Below are positions 48,179 through 59,784 of a DNA stretch of 64,000 bases, one piece after another. Position numbers and translations under genes: made by a program. Under the pieces are notes generated by a model that was given only the letters and a program-made list of their open reading frames with translations, was not told the origin of the DNA and did not search any database. Source of the DNA: Streptomyces sp. NBC_01571 (lineage in GTDB: Bacteria; Actinomycetota; Actinomycetes; Streptomycetales; Streptomycetaceae); assembly GCF_026339875.1 (NCBI RefSeq), contig NZ_JAPEPZ010000001.1, positions 3,782,001 through 3,846,000 of the forward strand. The letters run 5' to 3'. The stretch's first letter is position 1. Every line of letters starts with the position of its first letter.

Positions 48179-49006
48179 TCAGGACTTCCGCACCTCCGGC
48201 ACCTGGTCCAGTTCGATCCCGAAGCGCTCCCGGTAGATCGCCAGCACCTCCTCGTCCGTGGCCGGCTCCGTCACCTCCTTCGTCCCGTCCGGCGCCGTCA
48301 CCGTCAGGCTCCGGCCGCTGAGCGTGATCCGCCCACCGTCCTCCGTGACCCGCGAACACACCGTCGACCGGCCGAAATGCGACATCGGCGAGGTGCTGTG
48401 CCACCAGGCACCCGCCACGAAGTCCCCGAGCACCCGCGGCCGGACCTCCAGGCGGTACTGCGGTCCGGCGTCCCGGATGACGTCCAGGTCCTCGGCCTCC
48501 CGCCGTCCTCCGACTCCCCGCACCCCCGCCGCGTCCGGCCCCGCCTCGACGACCCTGAACGTGCCGCCCGGGTCCGCCTGTTCGCTCCGCTCCCCGAAAG
48601 CCAGCGGATAGTGACTGTGCGCCCCGAAGCCGACGTCGGCCAGCCAGTCGCCCCCGTCCACCGTCCGCACCCGCAACGCGAGGTGGTCGTAGGGAATCCC
48701 CAGCCGTCCCTCCTCGCCGTACCCCCGGGCCGAGAGAAGCGTCACATCGAAGCCCAACGCCCCCAGCAACGCCCCGAACAGGCCGTTCAGTTCGTAGCAG
48801 AAGCCACCCCTGCGCGCGCCCACCACCTTGTCCAGCAGGCGTTTCTCCTCCAGCACGATCTCCTCTCCCAGATGGATCGACAGGTTCTCGAACGGCACCG
48901 TCTTGAGATGGCGGAGGTGCAGCTCACGCAACACCCCGGAGGTGGGCCACGCCGGGTGCTGGGCCCCGATCCGGCGGAGGTAGGCATCAGCCTGTGCGGA
49001 ATTCAT
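48179..49006 (-). CDS. Arylamine N-acetyltransferase
   Basis: 275 aa, normal for NAT. Acetyl-CoA-dependent acetylation of arylamines, hydrazines or related amides. Catalytic triad Cys70 in RRGGFCYELN, His108 in YDHLALRV and Asp124 in WLADVGFGAH. Start ATG 49006 is only 4 nt from the comEC stop (49011), so it may be read from the com transcript. No biosynthetic cluster is beside it, so detoxification is the default role. Confidence 0.92.
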   Translation of the reverse strand: MNSAQADAYLRRIGAQHPAWPTSGVLRELHLRHLKTVPFENLSIHLGEEIVLEEKRLLDKVVGARRGGFCYELNGLFGALLGALGFDVTLLSARGYGEEGRLGIPYDHLALRVRTVDGGDWLADVGFGAHSHYPLAFGERSEQADPGGTFRVVEAGPDAAGVRGVGGRREAEDLDVIRDAGPQYRLEVRPRVLGDFVAGAWWHSTSPMSHFGRSTVCSRVTEDGGRITLSGRSLTVTAPDGTKEVTEPATDEEVLAIYRERFGIELDQVPEVRKS

Positions 49007-49010
49007 GACC

Positions 49011-51539
49011 TCAGTCTCTCGCCACGCCCAGCTCCGCGCCCGCACCGACGACAGCCAGTGCCCCGTCCTCGTCCGTCCGCAGCACCACGGCACCACCCGC
49101 ACGCAGCGCCGCTACCGTGCCGGGAGCGGGATGCCCGTACGGGTTGTCCCTCCCGCAGGAGATCAGAGCGATGCGCGGAGCGGCCTTCCGTATGAGCTCC
49201 GGATCCTGGTAGGCCGAGCCGTGATGGGCGACCTTGAGCACGTCCACGGCCGCCAATCCACCGGCGACGGGCGACCTCAACAGCGCCCGCTGGGCCGGTG
49301 GTTCGAGGTCCCCAAGGAGCAGCATCCGCAGTCCGGCCGACCGCACGAGCAGGGCGAGACTGGCGTCGTTCGGACCGTCCGGCACAGGGCCCGGCGGGCT
49401 CGGCCCCGGCCACAGCACCTGCCATTCGAGGCTTCCCGTCCGCCGTCGCTCTCCGGCCACGGCCCGCGTCACCTCGATGTGCCGCGCGGCCGCCTCCCGT
49501 CGGACGAACTCGGCCTGGTCCGGCGGCTCCTCGAACCCGGTCGTCTCGATCGCCCCCACGGAACGACCGCGCAACACCCCTGGCAGCCCCGCCACATGAT
49601 CGGCGTGGAAGTGCGTGAGTACGACGAGCGGAATCCGGGTGACCCCGAGCGCGCTGAGGCAGTGGTCGACCAGTCCCGGGTCCGGCCCGGCGTCCACCAC
49701 CACCGCGGTGCCGTCGCCTGCCGCCAGCACCGTCGCGTCGCCCTGCCCCACGTCGCACATCACGAACCGCCAGCCGGGCGGCGGCCATCCCGTGATCACC
49801 CTGGTGAGGGGTGCCGGCCGCACCACGATGAGCAGGAACACCACGAGGCACACACCGATCGCCCACGGGTGCTTCAGGAACCGTCGGCCGACGAGCACGA
49901 CGGCCGCCGTGACCAGGGCGAGCAGCACCGCCCCCGCCCAGCTTCCCGGCCAGTCCACGGCCCCACCGGGCAGGGCCGCTCCGGTTCGGGCGATGTCCGC
50001 GATCCACCGGGTGGGCCAACTCGCGCACCATGCCTGCGCCTTGGCGACAGCCGGGGTGAGCGGTGCGGTCGCCAGCGTCGCGAACCCCAGCACGGTGGCC
50101 GGCGCGACGGCGAACTCCGCGAGCAGATTGCACGGCACCGCCACCAGGCTCACCCGTGCCGACAGGACGGCGACGACCGGTGCGCACAGCGCCTGTGCGG
50201 CTCCGGCCGCCGCGAGCGCCTCGGCCAGCCGCGGTGGCACCCGGCGCCGGCGGAGCGCCGCACTCCAGCGCGGGGCGAGCGTGAGCAGGGCGCCGGTCGC
50301 CAGGACGGAGAGCAGGAAGCCGTAGCTACGGGCCAGCCAGGGGTCGTACAGCACCAGCAGCAGTACGGCCGTGGCCAGCGCGGGGATCAGTGATCGGCGG
50401 CGTCCGGTCGCGACGGCGAGCAGAGTGACCGTGCCGCAGGCCGCGGCCCGCAGCACGCTCGGATCGGGGCGGCAGACGATCACGAACCCGAGCGTGACCG
50501 CGCCGCCCAGCAGCGCGGTCGTCCGCAGCGGAATGCCCAGCCGTGGTGCGAGGCCGCGTCGCTCGGCACGCTGGGCAAGGCCGGGCGGTCCGATGAACAG
50601 GGCCAGCAGAATCGTGAGGTTGCCGCCGCTGACCGCGAGCAGATGCGTGAGATCCGTCGCCTTGAACGCGTCGTCCAGCTCCGGTGTGATCCGTGCGGTG
50701 TCCCCCACGACCAGCCCCGGCAGGAGGGCCCGCGCGTCCGCTTCCAGTCCGCCGGTCGCCTGCCGCAGCCCCTCGCGCAGCCGACCGGCGAACCGCTGCG
50801 GCCCGGACGGCTCCCCCACCACCTCCGGTGCCCCGCTCCCCCGTACACGCAGCACTGCCGCGACCCGGTCACCGTCCGACTGTGCGGGCGCCAGCCGCCC
50901 CTCCACCCGCACCCGGGTGGACGGCAGGAGCGACAGCCAGGGCGACCGCCGGTCGGCCGGCTCGGGCGGGCCTCTGGGCGTCCTCGCGTCGACGATCATC
51001 AGTACCGGCGTACGCGTCTCCACGGCTCGCCCGCTCCCGTCCGCCCGCGTCACCCGCCGGATCTCGGCGTCGAGCAGCACGGCGGTCGGAGCCGCGTGGT
51101 CCCCCTTGATCCGGGGTCGGGTGAGCCGTGCGTCGGAGGTGACCTCCGCCTCGACGGTCACATGGGCGAACTGCCGCGCCAGGGCCGGGACCGGCCCACG
51201 GCGCACATCCGCCCCGTGCAGTCCCGCGGAGGTGGCGGCTGCGGCGGCGCAGAGCAGCACGGCGGCTGCGGACATCCTCGGCCACACCCGCGGCGTCGCC
51301 CGTGGCCGCGGTTCGCCCCGCCGGCCCGCACCGTGCGTGCGCCTGCGTCCCGCCGCCAGCAGGACGCAGGCCACGGCCACGCAGCCCACCACCACGCCCG
51401 TGGTCCAGCCGGCCGGGGCGTCCAGCGTCAGCGCCGCCGTCATCCAGGCCGCCAGAGCGGGCGGCACGAGTCGCAGGTCCGCAGGCCCTTCCTCCTGCGG
51501 ATGCGCCATACCCAGCCGCCTGCCAGAGGCCGCGTGCAC
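49011..51539 (-). CDS. comEC: ComEC/Rec2-family DNA-uptake channel protein
   Basis: 842 aa from GTG 51539, which has GAGGAGG 9 nt upstream. An in-frame GTG at 51827 overlapping the comEA stop (GTGA) would add 96 low-complexity residues with a duplicated 18-bp unit. N-terminal DUF4131/OB region, a central competence domain with many membrane helices (LTHLLAVSGGNLTILLALF signature), and a C-terminal MBL-fold domain (DVGQGDATVL, LTHFHADHVAGLPG, AHHGSAYQDP) with metal-binding His/Asp. It transports or degrades DNA in competent bacteria; its role in streptomycetes is not established. Confidence 0.92.
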   Translation of the reverse strand: MHAASGRRLGMAHPQEEGPADLRLVPPALAAWMTAALTLDAPAGWTTGVVVGCVAVACVLLAAGRRRTHGAGRRGEPRPRATPRVWPRMSAAAVLLCAAAAATSAGLHGADVRRGPVPALARQFAHVTVEAEVTSDARLTRPRIKGDHAAPTAVLLDAEIRRVTRADGSGRAVETRTPVLMIVDARTPRGPPEPADRRSPWLSLLPSTRVRVEGRLAPAQSDGDRVAAVLRVRGSGAPEVVGEPSGPQRFAGRLREGLRQATGGLEADARALLPGLVVGDTARITPELDDAFKATDLTHLLAVSGGNLTILLALFIGPPGLAQRAERRGLAPRLGIPLRTTALLGGAVTLGFVIVCRPDPSVLRAAACGTVTLLAVATGRRRSLIPALATAVLLLVLYDPWLARSYGFLLSVLATGALLTLAPRWSAALRRRRVPPRLAEALAAAGAAQALCAPVVAVLSARVSLVAVPCNLLAEFAVAPATVLGFATLATAPLTPAVAKAQAWCASWPTRWIADIARTGAALPGGAVDWPGSWAGAVLLALVTAAVVLVGRRFLKHPWAIGVCLVVFLLIVVRPAPLTRVITGWPPPGWRFVMCDVGQGDATVLAAGDGTAVVVDAGPDPGLVDHCLSALGVTRIPLVVLTHFHADHVAGLPGVLRGRSVGAIETTGFEEPPDQAEFVRREAAARHIEVTRAVAGERRRTGSLEWQVLWPGPSPPGPVPDGPNDASLALLVRSAGLRMLLLGDLEPPAQRALLRSPVAGGLAAVDVLKVAHHGSAYQDPELIRKAAPRIALISCGRDNPYGHPAPGTVAALRAGGAVVLRTDEDGALAVVGAGAELGVARD

Positions 51540-51654
51540 GGCCCGGCGCCTCCTCGCCCCGCGGGTGTCCCTGGCCCCGCGGTTCCTGGCCCCGTGAGCC
51601 TCACCTGCCTTGCGGATGATCTTTGTCTCGCGCGTGCTCCCGTCGTCACGGAGG

Positions 51655-51690
51655 ACCCCATCGGTGTGGAGTACCCCATCGGTGTGGAGG
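51655..51690. repeat. 18-bp tandem duplication
   Basis: Two adjacent 18-bp copies ACCCCATCGGTGTGGAGT/G between comEA and comEC; in the possible comEC N-terminal extension they would read as a repeated HTDGVL unit. Confidence 0.75.
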
Positions 51691-51823
51691 TGCCGGTCGT
51701 CGTGGAGGTCCGGGATCTCGGGGGTGTTCCGAGGCTCAGGGACGGTCCGGGTCACGGGGACGGTCGGGGTCGTGGACACGGTCCGGTCCGAGGCCGTCCG
51801 CTCACAGGGGTTCGTGGGCCCGC

Positions 51824-52996
51824 TCACGGCCGCACGAGATTCTGCAGATCGGCGAACCGGCGGTCCCCGATTCCATTGACCTCGCGGAGTTCGTCGACCG
51901 TGCGGAAACCCCCGTGCTCGGTGCGGTACTCGATGATGTGCTGGGCGAGCACCGGGCCGACGCCGGGCAGGGTGTCGAGCTGGTCAACGGTGGCCGTGCT
52001 GAGGGAGACCGGAGCCGATGGCGCCGTCCGGGGGCCGGCTCCGCCCGCACCACCGGCGAGGGAGCCGCCGCCCGTGGCCGCCCCCGCCACGGGTGCGGGA
52101 GCACCGACGACGACCTGTTCGCCGTCCACCAGGAGGCGTGCGCGGTTGAGACCCTCCGTGTTCGCCCCTGGCCGCACTCCGCCCGCGGCCCGCAGCGCGT
52201 CCTCGACCCGCGACCCGGCCGGCAGGCGCTGGAGCCCAGGACTGCGCACCTTGCCGCTGACGTCCACCACGATCACCGTTCCGGCCGGGCCCGCGGTGTT
52301 CGCCACCCCGGCCGGGCCGCCCGCCTCCGCCGACGACGGTTCCGTGACTCCGCTTCCGCCTTCCGGCCCCTCCCGTCCGCCGAAGGGAGCGACCGCCCGC
52401 ACCGCTTCGGGAGCCCGCACCGGCTGTGTCCGGCCGGCCCAGAAGTGCTGCACGGCGAAGACGGCGGCGACGACGAGCAGCACACCGAGCGCCGCCACGC
52501 TCCGGCGCTCCAGGCCGCACCTCGACTGCAGCCACAGCGGCATCCGCTCCCGTACGGCGAGCCCGGCCCGGTGCCGCCACTCGGCCGCCGCACCGCGCGC
52601 GGGAACGCCGGTACCCGCGGGACCGCCCATGTCCGGTGCCGGAGCCTCTTGCCCTGAGGGTCCGTCGGGCGAGGGGACGCCACTCCGCGAGGAACGGTCC
52701 TCGCCCCAGCCCTTGGCGTCCCCGAGCCCCGCCGAGGTTCTCGCCCTCGGGGCTCCCACGTCCCGATCCAGCCCCGGCGGTCCGTGCCCCGACTCCCCTT
52801 CCTCCCGCTCCGATTGGGGGAAGAGCGCCCGTGCGCGCAGGCGGAGCGCCTCGGCCGGGGCGTCGTGGCGCCGAACGTCGGCCCGGGAGCGGCCGCGCGG
52901 GTGGGATCGGCGATGGTGGGTGCGGCCGTCGGAGACGGGGCCGCGCCCCGGTCCACTGGTCGGTGTGGCTGTGCGTGAGCGTGATCGAAGTGCCAT
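51824..52996 (-). CDS. comEA: ComEA-type helix-hairpin-helix DNA-binding protein
   Basis: 390 aa from ATG 52996 (GTG 53014 also in frame). A long disordered Arg/Pro/Gly-rich N-terminus (about 1-160), one membrane helix (AALGVLLVVAAVFAVQHF), a SLBB domain (IVVDVSGKVRSPGLQRLPAG...), a Gly/Ala linker and a C-terminal double HhH (LDTLPGVGPVLAQHIIEYR, VNGIGDRRFADLQ). Surface DNA receptor of competence systems. It is coupled to comEC. The N-terminal extension is unusually long for ComEA. Confidence 0.9.
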   Translation of the reverse strand: MALRSRSRTATPTSGPGRGPVSDGRTHHRRSHPRGRSRADVRRHDAPAEALRLRARALFPQSEREEGESGHGPPGLDRDVGAPRARTSAGLGDAKGWGEDRSSRSGVPSPDGPSGQEAPAPDMGGPAGTGVPARGAAAEWRHRAGLAVRERMPLWLQSRCGLERRSVAALGVLLVVAAVFAVQHFWAGRTQPVRAPEAVRAVAPFGGREGPEGGSGVTEPSSAEAGGPAGVANTAGPAGTVIVVDVSGKVRSPGLQRLPAGSRVEDALRAAGGVRPGANTEGLNRARLLVDGEQVVVGAPAPVAGAATGGGSLAGGAGGAGPRTAPSAPVSLSTATVDQLDTLPGVGPVLAQHIIEYRTEHGGFRTVDELREVNGIGDRRFADLQNLVRP

Positions 52997-53272
52997 GCGT
53001 CGAGGATCCGGCACATCGCCGACTCGCGATGATCTTGCTCAATTCCGGTGGACCACGGACGAATTGTGGACAACTCCGTCACCCGCAAGGGTCACGGCCG
53101 ACGTGGCCTGCACCGCCGACTCGATCGACACGATCGCCAACGGCCGACGGCCGACACAACCGCCACGGCCGGAGAACCAGCACGATCGCGAACGCCCGAC
53201 ACCATCGCCACGGCCGGAGCGGTCAGCAGGGCCAGCAGGGTCGGCACGGTCGGCTCGACAACGTCCCCGCCC

Positions 53273-54118
53273 TCACCGAGGCGAGACGACCGCCCCCAAC
53301 AACCCGGGCCCGGTGTGCGCCCCGATCACCGCCCCGACCTCACTCACATGCAGATCGGCCAGACCCGGCACCCGTACCCGCAACCGGTCCGCGAGGGCGG
53401 ACGCCCGCTCGGCGGCGGCCAGGTGATGGACGGCGATGTCGACCTGGGCGCTGCCGGCGCGCTCGACCACGATCTCCTCCAGGCGGGCGATCGCCTTCGC
53501 GGCTGTGCGTACCTTCTCCAGGAGTTCGATGCGGCCGCCGTCCAGTTGCAGCAGCGGCTTCACCGCGAGCGCGGAGCCGAGCAGCGCCTGCGCCGCACCG
53601 ATCCGGCCGCCGCGGCGCAGATAGTCGAGGGTGTCGACGTAGAAGTACGTGGAGGTGCCGGAGGCCCGCTTCTCCGCGGCCGTGACCGCCTCGTCGACGG
53701 TGCCTCCCGCCTCCGCGGACTGGGCCGCGGCCAGTGCGCAGAACCCGAGGGCCATCGCGACCATCCCGGTGTCCACCACGCGCACGGGCACGGGCGCCTC
53801 ACGCGCCGCGAGGACCGCGGCGTCGTAGGTGCCGGAGATGTCGGCGGACAGATGGAGGGAGACGATGCCGGTCGCACCCGACTCGGCGAGCGCGCGGTAG
53901 GTGGCGGCGAAGACCTCGGGGCTGGGCCGGGACGTGGTGACGGGGCGCCGCTTCTGGAGTGCCTGGGCCAGGGAGCGGGCCGAGATCTCGGTGCCTTCTT
54001 CGAGCGCCTGGTCGCCGAGGACCACGGTCAGGGGCACCGCGGTGATGCCGTGGCGCTCCATCGTCCGGGGCGGCAGGTAGGCCGTTGAATCGGTGACGAT
54101 CGCGACATGGCGGGACAT
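53273..54118 (-). CDS. DegV-family fatty-acid-binding protein
   Basis: 281 aa. Begins VAIVTDSTAYLPP and carries TSRPSPEVFAATYRAL, SADISGTYDAA and the YFYVDTLDYLRRGGRIG motif of DegV/FakB-like proteins, which bind a fatty acid for phosphorylation by FakA in Firmicutes. No FakA gene is adjacent. It is upstream of the com genes on the same strand, with a 258-bp gap holding only short GCCACGGCCGGAG duplications and a TGTGGACAA DnaA-box-like 9-mer (53065-53073). Confidence 0.9.
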   Translation of the reverse strand: MSRHVAIVTDSTAYLPPRTMERHGITAVPLTVVLGDQALEEGTEISARSLAQALQKRRPVTTSRPSPEVFAATYRALAESGATGIVSLHLSADISGTYDAAVLAAREAPVPVRVVDTGMVAMALGFCALAAAQSAEAGGTVDEAVTAAEKRASGTSTYFYVDTLDYLRRGGRIGAAQALLGSALAVKPLLQLDGGRIELLEKVRTAAKAIARLEEIVVERAGSAQVDIAVHHLAAAERASALADRLRVRVPGLADLHVSEVGAVIGAHTGPGLLGAVVSPR

Positions 54119-54187
54119 GAGCTGGAGGTTACCCGCCGGGGCGCCCGGACGGCAGCCCGGCCCCTCTCACCTGGGGTCCAGGTCGGG

Positions 54188-54922
54188 TCAAGTCGTGCTC
54201 TCGGGGCGGGGCTTCTTCTGCCAAGGGTAGGTGGGACGCCGCCCCGGCGGGGTGATGGCGGAACGCGTCGGCTCGTCGGCCGGGCGCGACCGAGGGGGCC
54301 CCGGCCAGGTCTGGCTGTCGGAAGCTGTCGCGTCCGGAGCCGGTGCCTCCGGCCAGGAGGAGGTGGGCTGCGGCTCGGTCGTCCAGTGCCGCAGCGCGCC
54401 CGCTTCGACGTCGATCTGCGCGCTCAGCGAGTCCAGGTCGTCCTCGGCGAACCGGCGGGCGCGGTCCCGCGCTGCCCAGCGCAGCGAGTCCGCGGACCCG
54501 GTGATCCGCTCGGTGCGCTCGCGCAGTCCGGGCAGGCGCGTGGCCAGGGTGTCCTTGTCCGGCTCCGTCTCGAGGCGCTTGAGCTCGTCGTCCAGCTCCC
54601 GCCCGTGCGCGCTGAGTCGCTCGAAGAGCCCCAGGGACTCCTTCAGGGACTCGTCCTCGCCCACGCCCGCGTGCAGCGCGTCCTGCGTGGCCCGCATCGA
54701 GGTGCGCAGCTTCAGCCGCAGCTGGGCGATCTCGCCGGCCGGGCCGAACTGGGTGAAGGTCTTGGCGCGAAGGGTGCTGTCCTCGACCGTGCGGCGGGCC
54801 TGCGAGATCGTGCGGTCCACGCTGCGCTTGGCGGCGCCGATCACCTTCACCGTGGCGTACGCGCCCAGGACCACGAACAGCAGGAAGAGCAGGGCGATCA
54901 CTGCGATCACGGCTTCCACCAC
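54188..54922 (-). CDS. Membrane-anchored coiled-coil protein, unknown function
   Basis: 244 aa from GTG 54922 with GGGAGGAGGAG just upstream. One N-terminal membrane helix (EAVIAVIALLFLLFVVLGA) is followed by about 150 residues of charged helix with heptad character (SVDRTISQARRTVEDSTL, ELDDELKRLETEPDKDTL). The Pro/Arg-rich tail ends in WQKKPRPESTT. Likely a bitopic membrane protein with a cytoplasmic coiled coil. No family recognised. Confidence 0.65.
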   Translation of the reverse strand: MVEAVIAVIALLFLLFVVLGAYATVKVIGAAKRSVDRTISQARRTVEDSTLRAKTFTQFGPAGEIAQLRLKLRTSMRATQDALHAGVGEDESLKESLGLFERLSAHGRELDDELKRLETEPDKDTLATRLPGLRERTERITGSADSLRWAARDRARRFAEDDLDSLSAQIDVEAGALRHWTTEPQPTSSWPEAPAPDATASDSQTWPGPPRSRPADEPTRSAITPPGRRPTYPWQKKPRPESTT

Positions 54923-54979
54923 GCTCCTCCTCCCGACGGTCGCGGCGGCTGCCACGACGCTCTTCAACGGTAAACGCAA

Positions 54980-55020
54980 CGGGCAGGTCCGGAGTTCCGG
55001 AAGAACCCCGAACCTGCCCG
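54980..55020 (-). terminator. Hairpin terminator of leuS
   Basis: CGGGCAGGT and ACCTGCCCG form a 9-bp stem enclosing a second CCGGA/TCCGG stem, then TTGCGTTT on the minus strand, about 145 nt after the leuS stop. Confidence 0.65.
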
Positions 55021-55164
55021 TAGGGGACCACCCCGACGTCCCGGCCCGAAAGAGGCCGCGCGACGGGGAGACCTCGCGTGGACTCGGGCGCGAACCTGCG
55101 CGCGAGTCCACGCGAACCCGGCATGGACACCGGTGAGCGGCCCGCGCGCGGGCCTCCGCCCGCC

Positions 55165-58053
<2,889 letters not shown>

Positions 58054-58094
58054 GATCCTCAAAGCTCCATCGATCGTCTCTGCCAGCGGCTCAG

Positions 58095-58124
58095 AAATGA
58101 AAAATCCCCTCGCACAGGAGGGGA
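58095..58124 (-). terminator. Attenuator terminator of leuS leader
   Basis: On the minus strand TCCCCTC pairs with GAGGGGA around a CTGTGC loop and is followed directly by TTTTT, a textbook intrinsic terminator 42 nt before the leuS start. A U-tract this clean is rare here and marks a regulated terminator. Confidence 0.85.
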
Positions 58125-58137
58125 GGCCGCGCCGATT

Positions 58138-58162
58138 CCGACCACGGGTCGTCAGTGGTCGG
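58138..58162 (-). promoter_or_regulatory. leuS leader hairpin (pause/antiterminator arm)
   Basis: CCGACCAC and GTGGTCGG form a perfect 8-bp stem between the leader peptide stop and the terminator, in the position of the alternative hairpin of an attenuator. Confidence 0.65.
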
Positions 58163-58168
58163 GACTGA

Positions 58169-58207
58169 TCAGCGCGGCTCACTAAGCAGAAGGCGTACGG
58201 CACGCAT
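58169..58207 (-). CDS. leuS leader peptide (12 aa, Leu-Leu-Leu)
   Basis: ATG 58207 encodes [12 protein letters not shown], stop TGA at 58169. Leucines 6-8 use CTT-CTG-CTT, including rare CTT codons. With the hairpins at 58138-58162 and 58095-58124 it makes a complete leucine-responsive attenuation unit. No strong ribosome site precedes the ATG. Confidence 0.78.
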   Translation of the reverse strand: MRAVRLLLSEPR

Positions 58208-58467
58208 GGCGTCAGGGTACCGCAGCACCCGCGCGCGTCGCGACGGGCTTCCGGGGCACGCGACACGCCGCGCGACGGTCACGATCGCGCCAAAAAACTG
58301 AACAATATTCAAATATTACTTCGCGTAACGGACCCTAAGGGACAACACAAGGGCCCGGCGGCCCTTTGATAACAACGTAATAACTCAATCTCGTATCCCT
58401 CAGGAGTGACTCGACCTAGAGTGCGGCTTCGGGACCGCTTCCCCGAACCGTTGGGAGTAACCCCCCT

Positions 58468-59784
58468 ATGAACCCTCGTCGTAATGGCAGCACCCTTTCC
58501 CGCCCAGGTCGCTCCGCCTATGGAGTGGCCACCGCTGTCATTCTGCTTCTCATACCCGTGGTCGTACTGGCAGGAGGCAACGGAGTCCGGGACTTCCTCA
58601 ACTTCGGCGCCGGCGTGCTGTCGCTGGTCGCGCTCTCCTGCTCCGTCATCTGGGGGCTGGTGGCGACCGACCGGCTGTTCCTGAACACCCGCCAACGCCT
58701 GGTGGCGCAGGCGGTGCACCGCACGACCGCCGTCTCCTCGGTCGCCTTCCTGCTGCTGCACATCACGGTCAAGCTGGCGCTCGACCACACCGTGCTGATC
58801 GCCGCCCTGATCCCCTTCAGCCTCGGCGTCTCCGGGACGGCCGGACTCATCGGCTTCGGCTCCCTGGCCGGACTGCTCATGATCTTCACGGCCATCACCG
58901 GCGCGCTGCGCAGCGCCTTCGCGTCCCCGGCCCCGGTCGCGGCCCGCTGGCGCGCGATGCACATGCTGGCCTACCCGGCCTGGTGCTCCGCGCTGATCCA
59001 CGGCCTCTACGCGGGTCGACAGGCGAAGCCGATCTTCACGATCCTGTACAGCCTGTGCCTGGTCGCGGTCATGGCCGCACTCGCCCTGCGCTCGGCGCCC
59101 GCCCCCTACAAGCGCAAGGTCGCCGACCGGGTCCTCGCGCTCCTCGGTGAAGGCAACGGCTTCAGCGCCCGCATGGCACGCGAGGAGCAGCTGACGGCAT
59201 CCCGCGCCGCCCGGGCCGAGAACAACGCGCCGGGCTTCGCGCCACGCCCCGCCCAGCAGCCCACGGGAGACTCCTTCGTGCCGCCGCAGCGCACCCCGGG
59301 CCCCGAGCAGTCGCTCTACCAGACCCCGGTGGACCCCGCCGCCGCGGGCGGGACGCCCGGATTCGCGGCCGCCTACCGGGCCGTGTCGGGTACGCCCGGC
59401 GGGAACCCCGCGGGGGCCGCGCCGACCGAGCGCTTCCAGATGCCGATGAACACGCAGCCCACGGAGACGTTTCCGCGCGCCGACGGCAGCAGCCCGTCGG
59501 GCAGTTGGCCCATCCCCTCGCCGCCGCCGGTCGGCGAGGCACCCCGCTCCGCGTACGACCCGCTGGCGGACACGGGATACAACATCCCCGTCTACGACAA
59601 TTCGGCCACGGCCGCGTACCGCACGAGTGATGTGTACGACACCGGTGAGACGAACCCCGCCTTCGGCACGTACAACACCAACGACACGTACGACAGCGGT
59701 CCCACGACTGACGTACTGCCGGGTGCCTTCGACGCTCCTGGCTCCGGTGAACCATGGAACGCCCCTTCCGGAGGCTTTAAGTGA
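58468..59784 (+). CDS. b-type cytochrome/ferric-reductase-like membrane protein
   Basis: 438 aa. Five to six predicted helices in residues 15-210. Two histidine pairs spaced like bis-heme b proteins: His84 and His98 on one helix (QAVHRTT...LLLHITV), His165 and His178 on another (AMHMLAYP...ALIHGLY), the pattern of ferric-reductase/NOX-like transmembrane domains. The remaining half is a disordered cytoplasmic tail rich in Pro, Gly, Thr and YD/YN repeats. No FAD/NADPH domain is fused. The next gene, a NuoF-like flavo/iron-sulfur protein, overlaps its stop codon (GTGA), so the two probably form an electron-transfer complex. Confidence 0.75.
   Translation: MNPRRNGSTLSRPGRSAYGVATAVILLLIPVVVLAGGNGVRDFLNFGAGVLSLVALSCSVIWGLVATDRLFLNTRQRLVAQAVHRTTAVSSVAFLLLHITVKLALDHTVLIAALIPFSLGVSGTAGLIGFGSLAGLLMIFTAITGALRSAFASPAPVAARWRAMHMLAYPAWCSALIHGLYAGRQAKPIFTILYSLCLVAVMAALALRSAPAPYKRKVADRVLALLGEGNGFSARMAREEQLTASRAARAENNAPGFAPRPAQQPTGDSFVPPQRTPGPEQSLYQTPVDPAAAGGTPGFAAAYRAVSGTPGGNPAGAAPTERFQMPMNTQPTETFPRADGSSPSGSWPIPSPPPVGEAPRSAYDPLADTGYNIPVYDNSATAAYRTSDVYDTGETNPAFGTYNTNDTYDSGPTTDVLPGAFDAPGSGEPWNAPSGGFK

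Noticed and set aside
53065..53073. DnaA box TGTGGACAA upstream of comEA
   Set aside because: A single box with no cluster, no dnaA/dnaN nearby and no origin features; likely chance or at most minor.
58054..58207. T-box riboswitch upstream of leuS
   Set aside because: No T-box consensus or specifier loop is seen; a leader peptide, hairpin and terminator explain the region better.
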